This document shows positions 12,201-22,701 of a stretch of DNA of 64,000 nucleotides, in pieces. How positions within the stretch are numbered: the stretch's first letter is position 1; each line of letters opens with the position of its first letter. A program made the translations under genes and the position numbers. Where the stretch lies: the NCBI RefSeq assembly GCF_039555335.1, contig NC_092644.1, forward strand, positions 51,039,281 through 51,103,280. Reading direction: 5' to 3'. The notes under the pieces were generated by a model. The model did no database searches. It was not told the DNA's origin and saw nothing but the letters and a program-made list of their open reading frames with translations. The stretch comes from Amphiura filiformis (Eukaryota; Echinodermata; Ophiuroidea; Amphilepidida; Amphiuridae).

Positions 12201-15200
12201 GATAAGGCGCTGCAGCACTAGTTCTTCCGAACACAAGCCTTGCGAGGGACTCACGACCGCATTCATCACCCTTACAGAGTTTTCGGTCCAGCCGCTGTCG
12301 CAATGGCTGGTCCAGGTGTTGGTGGGGTCCGGGGATCGCGAAGGTTTCGCGCCCCGCACCCACTCGACACGAGCTATCTCATCATCTTGGGTATACCGCT
12401 CGGTTGTCCCTTGAGGAGATCTAGTAGGCGGTGTCCCGAAGCCACCTTCGCCCTTCTCTACGATACTTCCGCTTACGTTAGTAATCAGAGACGGGCGGAG
12501 GTTTACCGGGACATTGTTGGCGATCATAATACGGTGGTGTACGGGTACCAGGTTTTCAGACTATACAGAATACTCAGCATGGTAAGAACCAGTGTCGCTA
12601 TTCTTAACCACCAAACTTATTAAGTAAGGAGGTTTATGTCTGTGATCGCGTGGTCTTTTTTGTTTCCCGACCGCTGGGGAAAATATTTTCTGACCTCGCG
12701 AAAACCATCGTTACCCGCTCCCGATCCCTGATCAGATGCTGACCAATCTTGTACCTCCATCCGTCGGTTACTTGCTAGATCGATCTTTCAGATGTTGATG
12801 CAAGAAGTAATCAACATCGAACGGTAAGATCGACCGGTGTGTTGAGTCTAGTCCCAAACAGAAATGTTTGGTAGACTCATAACCGGTGCGATCTTACCTT
12901 TCCGATGTTGATTATCCCGGACCCCGCCACCCCTACAAGTTTGGTCCGAGTAGGGGATCCCAAGTCGGATAAGGGACGATCATATGGTGTGACGTCACCT
13001 TTTGGGTGAGTCCACCGGGGGATCGGGGGTTTTTTGTTATTTATTCATTTATGTGGGACAAAATGACGATTGGTTTTTCCGCATCTCGGTATCGTTGCAA
13101 GAAGTATCTTAATCAACATCGGAAAGGTAAGATCGCACCGGTTATGAGTCTACCAAACATTTCTGTTTGGGACTATTTTTTTCTTTGATTTGGAGTATCT
13201 CTGGACCTAGCTAGAGCTAAATGCTAAGATCTTTCATGGATGAAAATTTAAAAAAGCCCCTCCAAAAACATTTTGTGTCTTCAATATATGCAAAGTTATA
13301 ACTTCATGTCATAGTCTATTATTTTTAGTGACTTCAAAATAAATTGGATTTGAAATCATTAAAAGACTATGACATGAACACAAATTATAACTTTAACTGC
13401 ATATTAAAGAAACAAAATGTTGGGTTTTTTTAAGTCACCATGAATGATTATAGCATTTAGCTCTAGCAAGGTCCAGGAATACGCCAAATCCACAAAAAAA
13501 ATCCAAAAAAAAAAAAATCTGCCCGCCCACCCGCACGTCCTCTTTCAAAGCTGTGTAGGACAAACAAACAATTTTTTTTTTAGCCTTATGTGAAAATTCA
13601 CCATTAAGGGTGCATTTCAGAGGTGTTTGGACGCAGGTGGGAGGCACTTTTTGGTGAGAGTGACCCCCCGGGAATGTACTACTTCAATGTTGAGTCTACT
13701 TGATGATTTGAATCCTTCATATTATGTTTATAGTATTTTCAGGGTTGTAGCTAGGATATTTTTAGTGCTGGATGGCATTTGGTGAAAATGTTGCATATTT
13801 GGCTTTTTTTTTGTGTTGCCAAAATGGACCAATTGAAATGTTTGACTAATTCAACCAAGTGGTGCAATTTTGGCCTCTGAGTGGTGGGCTCCAGTGCTAA
13901 AATTGCAGCTGAGTGGTGGGCTCCAAAACAGCCCACTGTAGCTACAACCCTGAGTATTTTTGTTTATCACCATTTTATCATGATACTTCATTTCTACAGC
14001 ACTTTAGATCCACAAGATGTGCGCAGTGCTTGTGCTTATACCAACCGTCAGGGACGTCGTATGAGACCACGTTGGCGCAATCCTGGAGGTGGGGCAGGAG
14101 GAGGGGGTGGTAACCATGGTAACAAAGGGACAGGACAAACCAGTAAGCAAAAGGATAACACAAAGCAGCAGTCTGATGGGACACAATATACACCAAAGAA
14201 GTATTGGCCATCTTACAATCTGAGCCCAACTCAAGTCATGTGAGTCACTTATCAAATTCTGTTATGTATACAGGGTATATTTCATTTGGATGGGTTTTTT
14301 TAACATAGAGGAGTTCTGTATAAAGTGCAAAATCTGAGATGTTGACACACTGTACTGCATTATTGTCCAACAATAGATTAGTTATTTTGAGGGTATGAAC
14401 TGAGGCAAAATAATCAGGGAAATCTAGCCCCCCCAAGGCAGTATTTAGACTATTTACACATAGAATATGCTTGAATTTTGTAAAGATATACAGTACATAC
14501 ATTTGTATCATGCACATGTGACAATTAGCCCATGGTCATTTTGTTTATTGATGCACTGCAAATTAAAGGACAGTCACCTCTAACAGAATTGCTTTATATC
14601 AAAATTCAAAAGGTTGACAATTTATATAAATTTGTCAAAATCTGTAAGTATACTGTATTCAACAATGTCATGTTTTTGAACCACCCTCAATAAGAGAAGT
14701 TTTGATCGCTACCGTAAAGCTGCCAGTGAGTGTTTTGGTTATCTTTCATCATAGAGGTACATGTATAATATAAAGATAGCTAGCACGAAGCATGTGCTTG
14801 TTTTGGTATCCACCTGTCCAGGGACCTTTGGAAACCCAATCTTGAAAACCAGATTCACATTATTCACATTGTCCAATTGATAATGAACAGCCACCTGTGA
14901 TTAAGAATTCCTCATATTCATGATCAAACTTGTTGTCTTTTTCCCAGGCCTGTTCTTGTATCATCATCTCACTTTGACAAACAACAAAATAATAATGAAA
15001 GTGATACAAAGACTCAATCAGTAGGGGAAAGAGAGCTGTGTCCAATGCAGTGGGGTCTGGTTCCATCTTGGCATAAAGGAAACCCATCTACCGTATCATA
15101 CAAGATGAACAACTGTCGCAGTGAAGGCATGACAGAGAAAGTCAGTTTCAAGAGACCATTTGAGAAGGGAAAACGATGTGTGGTGCTTGCTGATGGGTAA

Positions 15201-18200
15201 GAAGAATAAGACTTATCGTGCACATTTTACTCTCAAAAATACGCTCATATTGAAATACCCTAACACGTTTTCACACAGAAAGAAGGCAGGATTCCCTCGC
15301 TAAGCACGCACCTCAGGAAAGCTCGGTCATAAAACGGATGGATTATATGCATCAGTGATACACCCTGCCCAGGATTTTAACAAAAGAAGGCTAGCACAGG
15401 AAAGCTGCAGGATGGCGCACACCTTCCTGTGTAAGGGAATTTCAATATGAGCCCTTTAGATGCTTATCCTAATGTGATTCTAATTCTCTTTAGTTTACAT
15501 TCAGTAGACCGCAAACACAGGTTACTGTTATTACATCCAGTGTTTTAGCTAGACTTCAGCTGTGTACAATACTTTTTTGCCTCAAGTTTGGTAATAACGC
15601 CAGTGCATTGTTGCGACATAAGTGTGTCAACAAACTATATGAACACTCTGGCTAATTAGGTTGATATGCTCTATTCAGTAATGTGACCACCAAATACCTG
15701 GGTGAAAAGATACACCTATGTCATTACCAAAACTCAAGGTTAAACAAAGTATGGAGGAGTTCAGTGAGGTCAAATATGCATTATATGATTTGAATATAAT
15801 TTTTTTGAATTTTTAAATATTTTTTAATAACTAGCATAAATATATATCCCGATAATAATGATTAAACTCTACAACTGTACAAAAATAAATGGATGTTTCT
15901 ATCACCAATAAATGGATGTTTCTATCACCTCTTTTTCTGACTACATATCAGGTTTTATGAGTGGAAGACTGGTAAAGATGGTATAAAGCAGCCCTATTTC
16001 ATTTACCTCAACCAAACCACACCTGTAACAGATTCACAGCTGCGCATAGATCCTGATATCACAACACCACCAGAACAAGATGACATGTTAGAAGAGGAAG
16101 AGGTCAAAGGTCAAGAATGGACAGGTCATAGGTTACTCACTATGGCTGGATTATTTGATATTTGGAGACCTGCTGATGTAAGTGTAGCTTTGGTACCTAT
16201 TTCAGTTAATAAATATAAGCCGGATATGGGAGCAATAATCCTAACCATGTATATTTTACCCCTAACCCTCTTCAAGTCTAAACCCAATTTGATAAAGTGT
16301 TTGTTTTGTGGTATTTTGAGCTGGATATTAACTTTAAAATCTTGACCCTCTTGGCCATTATGCCTGTGATGATCACACAGTTTGTAGCAACTAGCTTAGG
16401 TTAGTGTCCAAAATAAATCTGTATTGTTACTATAAAGTCAGGACCCACCATATCTGTGGTATGCTCAACATTGCCAGTAAACTAACAGCAGTGCACTGTC
16501 AGTGGACATGTACCATGGTCACTAGGAAGGAGTAGTCACTGGAGTTTCTGAATCAGGGACTAAGTTTTGACACTGACATCTAGCAAGGGCTATGATTGCC
16601 AGCTGTGATTAAGTGCTAGCAGCAACTTGGAATTATCTTTATTTTAATGTTTTCTTCTTGAATCCATCAATGTCAATAGTAAAAATGTTAATGTTACTTT
16701 TCTTTGCAACAGGGGAGTGATCCACTGTACACATTCACTGTCATCACAATAGAATCACATCCCAGTTTCTCCTGGTTACATCACAGAATGCCTGCAGTCC
16801 TGGATGGGGAAGATGCCATTAGGAATTGGTTGGACTATGGAACAGTGCCACATAAACAGGTAAGGGGTCACAGTAGAAACACAACACATCACAGTGAAAA
16901 ACATATCCCAGTTTCTGCTAGTTACAACACATAATGCCTGCAGTCCTTGATGGGGAAGATGCCATTAGGAATTGGTTGGACTATGGAACCGTGCCACCTA
17001 AACAGGTAAGGGGTCACAATAGAAACACAATGCATCACAGTAGAATCGCATTCCAGTTTCTCCTGGTTACATCACAGAATGCCTGCAGTCCTTGATGGGG
17101 AAGATGCCATTAGGAATTGGTTGGACTATGGAACAGCGCCACCTAAACAGGTAAGGGGTCACAGTAGAAACACAAGGCATCCCAGTAGAAACATATCCCA
17201 GTTTCTGCTAGTTACATCACAGAATGCCTGCAGTACTTGATGGGGAAGATGCCATTAGGAATTGGTTGGACTATGGAACAGCGCCACCTAAACAGGTAAA
17301 GGGTCACAGTAGAAACACAATGCATCACAGTAGAAACATATCCCAGTTTCTGCTAGTTACAACACAGAATGCCTGCAGTACTTGATGGGGAAGATGCCAT
17401 TAGGAATTGGTTGGACTATGGAACAGTGCCACATAAACAGGTAAGGGGTCACAGTAGAAACACAAGGCATCACAGTAGAGACATATCTCAGTTTCTCCTG
17501 GTTACATCACAGAATGCCTGCAGTACTTGATGGGGAAGATACCATTAGGAATTGGTTGCCTATGGAACAGTGCCACCTAAACAGGTAAGGGGTCACAGTA
17601 GAAACACAAGGCATCACAGTAGAAACATATCCCAGTTTCTCCTGGTTACATCACAGAGTGCCTGCAGTCCTTGATGGGGAAGATGCTTAGGAATTGGTTG
17701 GACTATGAAACAGTGCCACCTAAACAGGTAAGGGGTCACAGTAGAAACACAAGGCATCACAGTAGAAACATATCTCAGTTTCTCCTGGTTACATCACAGA
17801 ATGCCTGCAGTACTTGATGGGGAAGATGCCATTAGGAATTGGTTGCCTATGGAACAGTGCCACCTAAACAGGTAAGGGGTCACAGTAGAAACACAAGGCA
17901 TCACAGTAGAAACATATCCCAGTTTCTCCTAGTTACATCACAGAGTGCCTGCAGTCCTTGATGGGGAAGATGCCATTAGGAATTGGTTGGACTATGGAAC
18001 AGTGCCACCTAAACAGGTAAGGGATCACAGTAGAAACACAAGGCATCGCAGTAGAATCACATTCCAGTTTCTCCTGGTTACATCACAGAATGCCTGCAGT
18101 TCTTGATGGGGAAGATGTCATTAGGAATTGGTTGGACTATGGAACAGTGCCACCTAAACAGGTAAGGGGTCACAGTAGAAACACAAGGCATCACAGTAGA

Positions 18201-20073
18201 AACATATCCCAGTTTCTCCTGGTTACATCACAGAGTGCCTGCAGTCCTTGATGGGGAAGATGCCATTAGGAATTGGTTGGACTATGGAACAGTGCCACCT
18301 AAACAGGTAAGGGGTCACAGTAGAAACACAAGGCATCACAGTAGAAACATATCCCAGTTTCTCCTGGTTACATCACAGAATGCCTGCAGTTCTTGATGGG
18401 GAAGATGTCATTAGGAATTGGTTGGACTATGGAACAGTGCCACCTAAACAGGTAAGGGGTCACAGTAGAAACACAAGGCATCACAGTAGAAACATATCCC
18501 AGTTTCTCCTGGTTACAGATTTTTTTTTCAGGTCTCAGTCACAATACATGGAACAGGTGTAACAAACATTGGTGACATCATTTGTTTACTTACCTGAATG
18601 CTCTCACCTCTCAATAAGTGTACAGTATTTCTGAAAATCTGACGACAAAATATGTTGTAACTCTGATGATTCTATTATCAAGTGTATATTCTTCTCATTT
18701 GATCCAATTCAGGCCATGTCCCTGATCAAAGCAGTAGATAGCTTAGCCTGGCATCCAGTCACTACTGAAGTTGGCAACTCAAGGTACAAGGAGAAAAACT
18801 GTGTCAAGCCTATTGAATTAGGGTGAGTAACAGTTTCTGTTTTAAATTCATGTCTCTTTTTCAAATAAGATATGTGACACAATCTGATCCAGGAAAAGAG
18901 ACAGTTATAAACAGCCGCGTAGGCAGGATTTATTTGGTGGGGGTACGGTACACTGAGCTGAAAGTGGACCTTTTATGATTTTTTCCTTTACAAAAGTGCT
19001 AATTTCAATGTTTTTTGGCAGATCTTATGTGAATTTTTCCTTCACAAAAGGGGTGATTTTAACGTTTTTATCAGAAAAGTAGACCTTATTTCGGATTGGC
19101 ATTTTTGGGAGGGCTTTGCTTATAACTTTCTTAACTTTTCATCCAAATAAGCTAGGGATACACGGTTTTCAATAATGAAAAGCTGAGGTAACAACCAATA
19201 ATAGAATGACTATAACAAACTCAATTTTCAAAATAAATGGATCAGATTATAGCACATGAGATAGTGTTGGATTGGATATTTATATGCAATGATAAAATTC
19301 AATTATTTTAGTTACACTTCTATACTGAAAAAAAAAATGTAAATACAAACACGGTTCAAGTTCTTATAGCCTTTCTGCATCTTCAGCCAGATGCTGTGGC
19401 TTTGTTGTTTTGCCAAGTTGTCAACTAGCCAGCCGTCCTGGAAATATGACAGAACCGAACATCTGGATCTTTTACAGCAATCAAATGCTGCCTCCATTTC
19501 ATCTCAGATAATCAAACAAACAAAAGCAACACCATGCTATCATGCTTTTAGCCTAGAGCACTCAGTAAAGTTGACATGCTTTGACAGCTGTTCCTACATT
19601 TTTATCTCCCTCTTTAGATACTTACCTGTGTACGACAGTGGAGATGCCTTGAGTGAGTTCTTGCAATTTGAGAATGCACCCAATAAAATGCACTCTGATG
19701 TCACTGATTGCACTAGAGTTTTCTATTATGTGGGTCTACACCCCAAACTTTGATAATGAGGCACAGTTGATATTGAAGTACCCGTTTACTTACCTTGTTG
19801 AGAAAATTTTAAGTTTTTAATTTTCTATCTTGTAGCAAACTTCCCAAATCTGCTAGCAGCAACCTGATGTCTTCATGGCTAAGCAAAGGGAGTACTGCAA
19901 GTCCCAAGAATAGCCAAGAAACAGCTGATGAAAAGCGAGGAAAGAAGCGCCCTCAGCCTAGTGCAAGTAAACCAAGCCCAATGATGGCATGGCTCAAGAA
20001 AGCCAACTCAGATGAGAAACTACAGAAGGTGACAGGTGGGCCTCCGACACCAAAGAAAGCAAAAACTCTGTAA
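3264..20073 (+). CDS. HMCES: HMCES, abasic-site processing protein (SRAP domain), 7 exons
   Basis: Exons are 3264-3283, 14000-14239, 14948-15196, 15952-16177, 16713-16859, 18713-18822 and 19836-20073. All junctions are GT-AG and in phase, giving 409 aa; human HMCES, from memory, is about 354. The protein starts MCGRTAC. In this family the Met is removed and Cys2 forms a thiazolidine cross-link to abasic sites in single-stranded DNA at replication forks. Other family active-site residues are visible: Asn142 (NNCRSE), Glu173 (DGFYEW) and His268 (HHRMP). ADGFYEW, LLTMAG and MPAVLDGE match the human protein. Extra length comes from a Gly/Lys/Gln-rich loop at about residues 43-70 and an Asn/Asp/Gln-rich loop at about 97-112. 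The tail has two W-L motifs (Trp345, Trp383) resembling the tail region that carries the PCNA-binding motif in human HMCES. No lesion is seen. Exon 5's 3' end is repeated many times in intron 5, so the splicing of that region needs transcript evidence. Confidence 0.96.
3386..4284. mobile_element. Foldback non-autonomous element in HMCES intron 1
   Basis: The ends mirror each other: gtagctacccctggggtactc on the left, and gagtacc with cggtaactac on the right. Inside, a motif like ggacccattaatataccaa recurs about four times (near 3446, 3986, 4157 and 4193). No coding content. The boundaries are approximate. Confidence 0.6.
4583..4930. mobile_element. piggyBac-type MITE with TTAA ends
   Basis: TTAA at 4583-4586 and 4927-4930 bracket arms of more than 100 bp that are inverted copies of each other, starting ttaagggggtactacaac. 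TTAA target duplication is the signature of piggyBac-type transposition. There is no transposase, so it would have moved in trans. Confidence 0.8.
4931..6068. other. HMCES intron 1, stretch before the DIRS-like element
   Basis: No exon or RNA gene seen. An open frame at 5564-5764 (66 codons) lacks any family resemblance or splice context. Around 5940-5990 there is a repeat fragment (poly-A, then gttgtttgtttgtcct) whose inverted partner lies at about 13553-13620, beyond the DIRS-like element. Confidence 0.5.
5938..5990. repeat. Left arm of an inverted repeat flanking the DIRS-like insertion
   Basis: The sequence ccattaaggggtgca, then poly-A, then gttgtttgtttgtcct is matched on the opposite strand at about 13553-13620. 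The DIRS-like element and another foldback lie between the two. Either an older foldback element was split by the insertions, or two copies of one dispersed repeat happen to flank them. Confidence 0.45.
7055..7500 (+). repeat. 226-bp tandem duplication inside the DIRS-like element
   Basis: The block starting gattctgctgtgacagcccc at 7055 recurs at 7281 and runs to about 7500 with few differences. It lies at the start of the putative gag-like part and could be a family feature or private to this copy. Confidence 0.8.
12785..12910. repeat. Internal complementary region of the DIRS-like element
   Basis: The first half (aatcaacatcgaacggtaag onward) is the reverse complement of the left outer end at about 6069-6110. 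The second half (tcccaaacagaaatgtttgg onward) is the reverse complement of the right outer end at about 13105-13173. In DIRS elements this region is thought to align the two ends during formation of a circular intermediate. Confidence 0.88.
13191..13486. mobile_element. Foldback element just 3' of the DIRS-like copy
   Basis: Arms of about 130 bp mirror each other: ctagagctaaatgct near 13212 and agcatttagctctag near 13452, with an inner pair cttcatgtcatagtc and gactatgacatgaa. No coding content. Confidence 0.7.
13553..13620. repeat. Right arm of the inverted repeat flanking the DIRS-like insertion
   Basis: This holds aggacaaacaaacaa, a poly-T run and a block ending ccattaagggtgca, the reverse complement of 5938-5990 with some divergence. 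See the left arm for the interpretation. Confidence 0.45.
13740..13952. mobile_element. Small foldback element before HMCES exon 2
   Basis: Ends are cagggttgtagctagg and gtagctacaaccctg. Inside, gagtggtgggctcca occurs twice about 36 bp apart. It ends about 50 bp upstream of the exon 2 acceptor. Confidence 0.6.
14240..14947 (+). other. HMCES intron 2
   Basis: The donor is gtgagt and the acceptor ttcccag. No repeat, exon or RNA gene recognised within it. Confidence 0.8.
15241..15455. mobile_element. MITE-like foldback in HMCES intron 3
   Basis: Inverted ends: cgctcatattgaaataccc and gggaatttcaatatgagc. The interior is about 170 bp with no coding content. Confidence 0.65.
15886..15931. repeat. 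Short tandem duplication in HMCES intron 3
   Basis: The string aataaatggatgtttctatc occurs twice in direct succession (period about 23 bp), shortly before the exon 4 acceptor. Confidence 0.75.
16178..16712 (+). other. HMCES intron 4
   Basis: The donor is gtaagt and the acceptor tttgcaacag. No repeat or other feature recognised. Confidence 0.8.
16742..18518 (+). repeat. Tandem array of the HMCES exon 5 tail plus its splice donor
   Basis: About 12 units of 143-146 bp plus a partial one. Each unit is the last ~118 bp of exon 5 followed by the first ~27 bp of intron 5. Unit markers (gcctgcag) lie near 16790, 16936, 17081, 17226, 17371, 17516, 17660, 17803, 17946, 18092, 18237 and 18382. Unit 1 is the real exon; the other 11 lie in intron 5. 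Each intronic unit keeps the junction aaacag/gtaagg, and most keep the reading frame for MPAVLDGEDAIRNWLDYGT. Each also has a possible acceptor (tttctcctggttacatcacag). The array starts inside coding sequence and ends about 195 bp before exon 6. From about 17.5 kb onward, variants alternate between units, showing growth in pairs. Confidence 0.95.
18823..19835 (+). other. HMCES intron 6
   Basis: The donor is gtgagt and the acceptor atcttgtag. A weak internal repeat near 18960-19100 (two blocks of tttcctt-cacaaaag) is the only structure seen. The open frame at 19391-19753 lacks motif support. Confidence 0.65.
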
Positions 20074-21217
20074 ACTTGGCTGCAAATCTTATGCTGTCCT
20101 TCTTATTTTCAAAAGAGCAACCAACACCACCAACAAATGAACTACAGGCCTCTTGCAAAGATTCTTCTAAACTAGGTTTGCTAGATTCAGACTTGATTCT
20201 AAAATCTAGCTCATTCTGCACACAGTAAGGCAAGGAGGATCAGTAGATTCTCACATTTAGATGAGTTTGTGACAATTAATCTGTTTCTCAAAGGTCTATA
20301 GCCTGTCCAGTACCAGGAAAAACAGGGCTAATACCAAAATGCATGGAGGTTACATAAATGGGGCAAAGGTAATGTTGCCCACTTATGGTAGAACATACTT
20401 TAGTTGTTAGAGTTCATTTAGAGAAATCTTGATGGAACATGGCTTTGGACAGGTTGTGTGAGATAATAAGGAACAAAACACACCAAGGATCAAAGGATGA
20501 TACAAGAGGATACCTAGAATATATAAAAACAGACAGATTCGAACTATACCAACTTGATTTGGGGATCAAGATAATGCTGTGTGTAAAGGGCAGTTTATCT
20601 GCTTGAAACGTCAGTTGTATTTTTGTTTTCTTTTGTCTATCCCTGTGGTTTTGGATTTTTACTAGTGCAGTGTTAGTGTACACCCCATGGTTTACATACT
20701 GCATTAGTTTTTATCTTTTCTTTTGCTTGTTTCCCACATCAAGTTGGTATAGACCACTTGACATGTGACGTCATTGCCCGGCAGTATGCGCACGCATTAT
20801 GGTACTTTCCATTGTTCATTGCCCTGCAGTGTGTGTGCGCATCGTAGTCTGCTCAGGGCATGTGTATTTTAAATCTCCCACCACATTGCATATAGTACAA
20901 GAAAGCCATTGAACAGTGAAGCGGTTCGTTCGGGCATATCGACAGACCAATCCCTCGCCTTTGTTGATAAACAATAATGTAAAGTGGTATATACCGGGCT
21001 CGAATCTTTCTATAGGGGCATGTTCCACCTTATACTTGATAGAATATAAATTTATGATATGATCTGCATGTTCTAACCAGACTAAAGACAGCAATTGTGA
21101 AATTGAGATTGTAAGAATGTCAGCAAAGCATGCTTGGTCACAGTGCAAGTTGACAATATGACAACTAAATTTCTCAACATTGCCTCCTTTGGCATGGTTG
21201 GATCAGACCATATCACA

Positions 21218-21433
21218 TACACTACAAGATTCTTATTGGGCTACCTGCACCATCGCCAAGGTACTTGCCTAGTACTGTGCAGTACGAGGGGAGTACCAGT
21301 GTCGTAGTACCATTGCTGGTGGGTCTTATACAGTAGAAGTATTGAAACTATGTAGGTACTTTGTGTGCACCAGTCGGGTACCTTGGCGATGGTGTACCTG
21401 TGCAGGCGGCCGCAATAAGAATCTTGTAGTGTA
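21218..21433. mobile_element. Foldback element
   Basis: Inverted ends: tacactacaagattcttatt and aataagaatcttgtagtgta, followed inward by ccatcgccaaggtac and gtaccttggcgatgg. About 216 bp, no coding content. Confidence 0.8.
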
Positions 21434-22489
21434 CCAGATGATCTCTTCCCTTGATTTACTTCATGAAAAAATGTGAAGCAGGTCAGAACCTTCTGCACTT
21501 CAAATCCTGCTACATCTAAGTTGTTATTCACAATTTACAAGAGGTGTCATTGTTCAACCTTTTGCGAGATGAATCATAAAGGTGTTCGCATAAACTTTTT
21601 TTAAACTACCCCCTTTGAGCAGGGCTGAAAAAAGTGGAAAATCCAGGTCTCTTCCCAGAAAATTGTGATCTTTGGAGGTGACAATGTTTGATTTCCCAAA
21701 TAAAAAAATGGATAAGACATTTGGCTAAACTTTAACTTTTTTTCAGGGCCTCAATAATTTTGATTACCGTATGTTATGGGTTCATCAAGCATAATGTACA
21801 GAATCATAAAAAGCTATGCATCCTGTCATATTATTGATGTTGTTTATAAGAAATATTGATATTCCTTAATCGTTGTAAATAATATTATTGGAGTTACCTG
21901 TTTATATATATTTTAATCATGTATAAAGTCTAAAGACAATACACAGTATTATGTACATAAAAATGAGCGATGTTAGCCTTGTTCAATTAACCCTGATATT
22001 CTATTATGGTTGTTATCTTGGTTGTGTATGAAAGGTTTTTTTATTATAGACTTGCTGAACTTCTTAACAAAATTTTCACAACTTTGGTATCATAACAATG
22101 TTATAATTATATTGGTATGATTATGTATTTTATGTGACAAGATCAAGAGGATTGACTCAGTATAATGCTGCTAATATTGATTTTGAGTTCTTGATCAAAA
22201 CAGGTGATACATTATGATGTTTTACTTTGTTTTAAAGTTAGAGAATTGCCCATAACTTAATAACCAATCAGTTTTAATGGGGTTTGGATCTGGGATTTGG
22301 ACCTTACTTTAACATATTTAAAGTGTGGATGACATAAATAATGAACAAAAATCAAAATTGAACATTGCCCAGAGTCATTCCTTTCCCCTTGATCGTGTCA
22401 CATGTATTTGACCCAAAATAACATTTAAAATTGTTCATACAAATGTACATAACTAAGTAGATGTCATAATTTAAGAAAATACATCATTA

Positions 22490-22640
22490 ACAGTGGCATG
22501 TCCGGGGGCTGAAGCCCCTGCACTTTGTTAAGAATCATGTAAAATCAGCCGTGTTTTGGTGATTTTAGCTATTAAGCCCACTGCATAACTCTGAAAGCCC
22601 CTCTGAGCCCCCGCAGGAACAGATCCTGGACACACCAGTG
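22490..22640. mobile_element. Small foldback element
   Basis: Left end cagtggcatgtccggg and right end ctggacacaccagtg mirror each other imperfectly, with a G-rich and a C-rich block just inside. About 150 bp. Confidence 0.45.
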
Positions 22641-22701
22641 ATTAAAGCTTGATTTCAATTTATTGTGCTCAATAGGTTGCATCTATGCTGGGATACATGT
22701 A

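Larger units (their letters stand above)
6069..13173 (+). mobile_element. DIRS1-like tyrosine-recombinase retroelement (fossil)
   Basis: About 7.1 kb, on the same strand as HMCES. Parts in order: left inverted terminal repeat at about 6069-6260; a possible gag-like region at about 7000-9900; reverse transcriptase at about 10000-10680 (DLSDAYLHMPI is typical of DIRS-type RT); RNase H at about 10960-11170 (TDNTTVVAY); probable tyrosine recombinase at about 11700-12500, placed by position; an internal complementary region at about 12785-12910; right inverted terminal repeat at about 12960-13173. Inverted ends plus an internal region complementary to both outer ends define the DIRS group. The coding part is broken, by several breaks at least. 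The two terminal repeats differ at roughly 3% by eye, suggesting a fairly recent insertion. It is much richer in G+C than its surroundings. Confidence 0.88.

Noticed and set aside
16742-18518. CRISPR-like array
   Set aside because: Regularly spaced repeats, but the whole 145-bp unit repeats with no unique spacers and it derives from HMCES exon 5; the genome is animal.
20414-21148. Minus-strand open frames downstream of HMCES
   Set aside because: About 100 codons each without motifs, starting at alternative codons in AT-rich DNA; no family resemblance.
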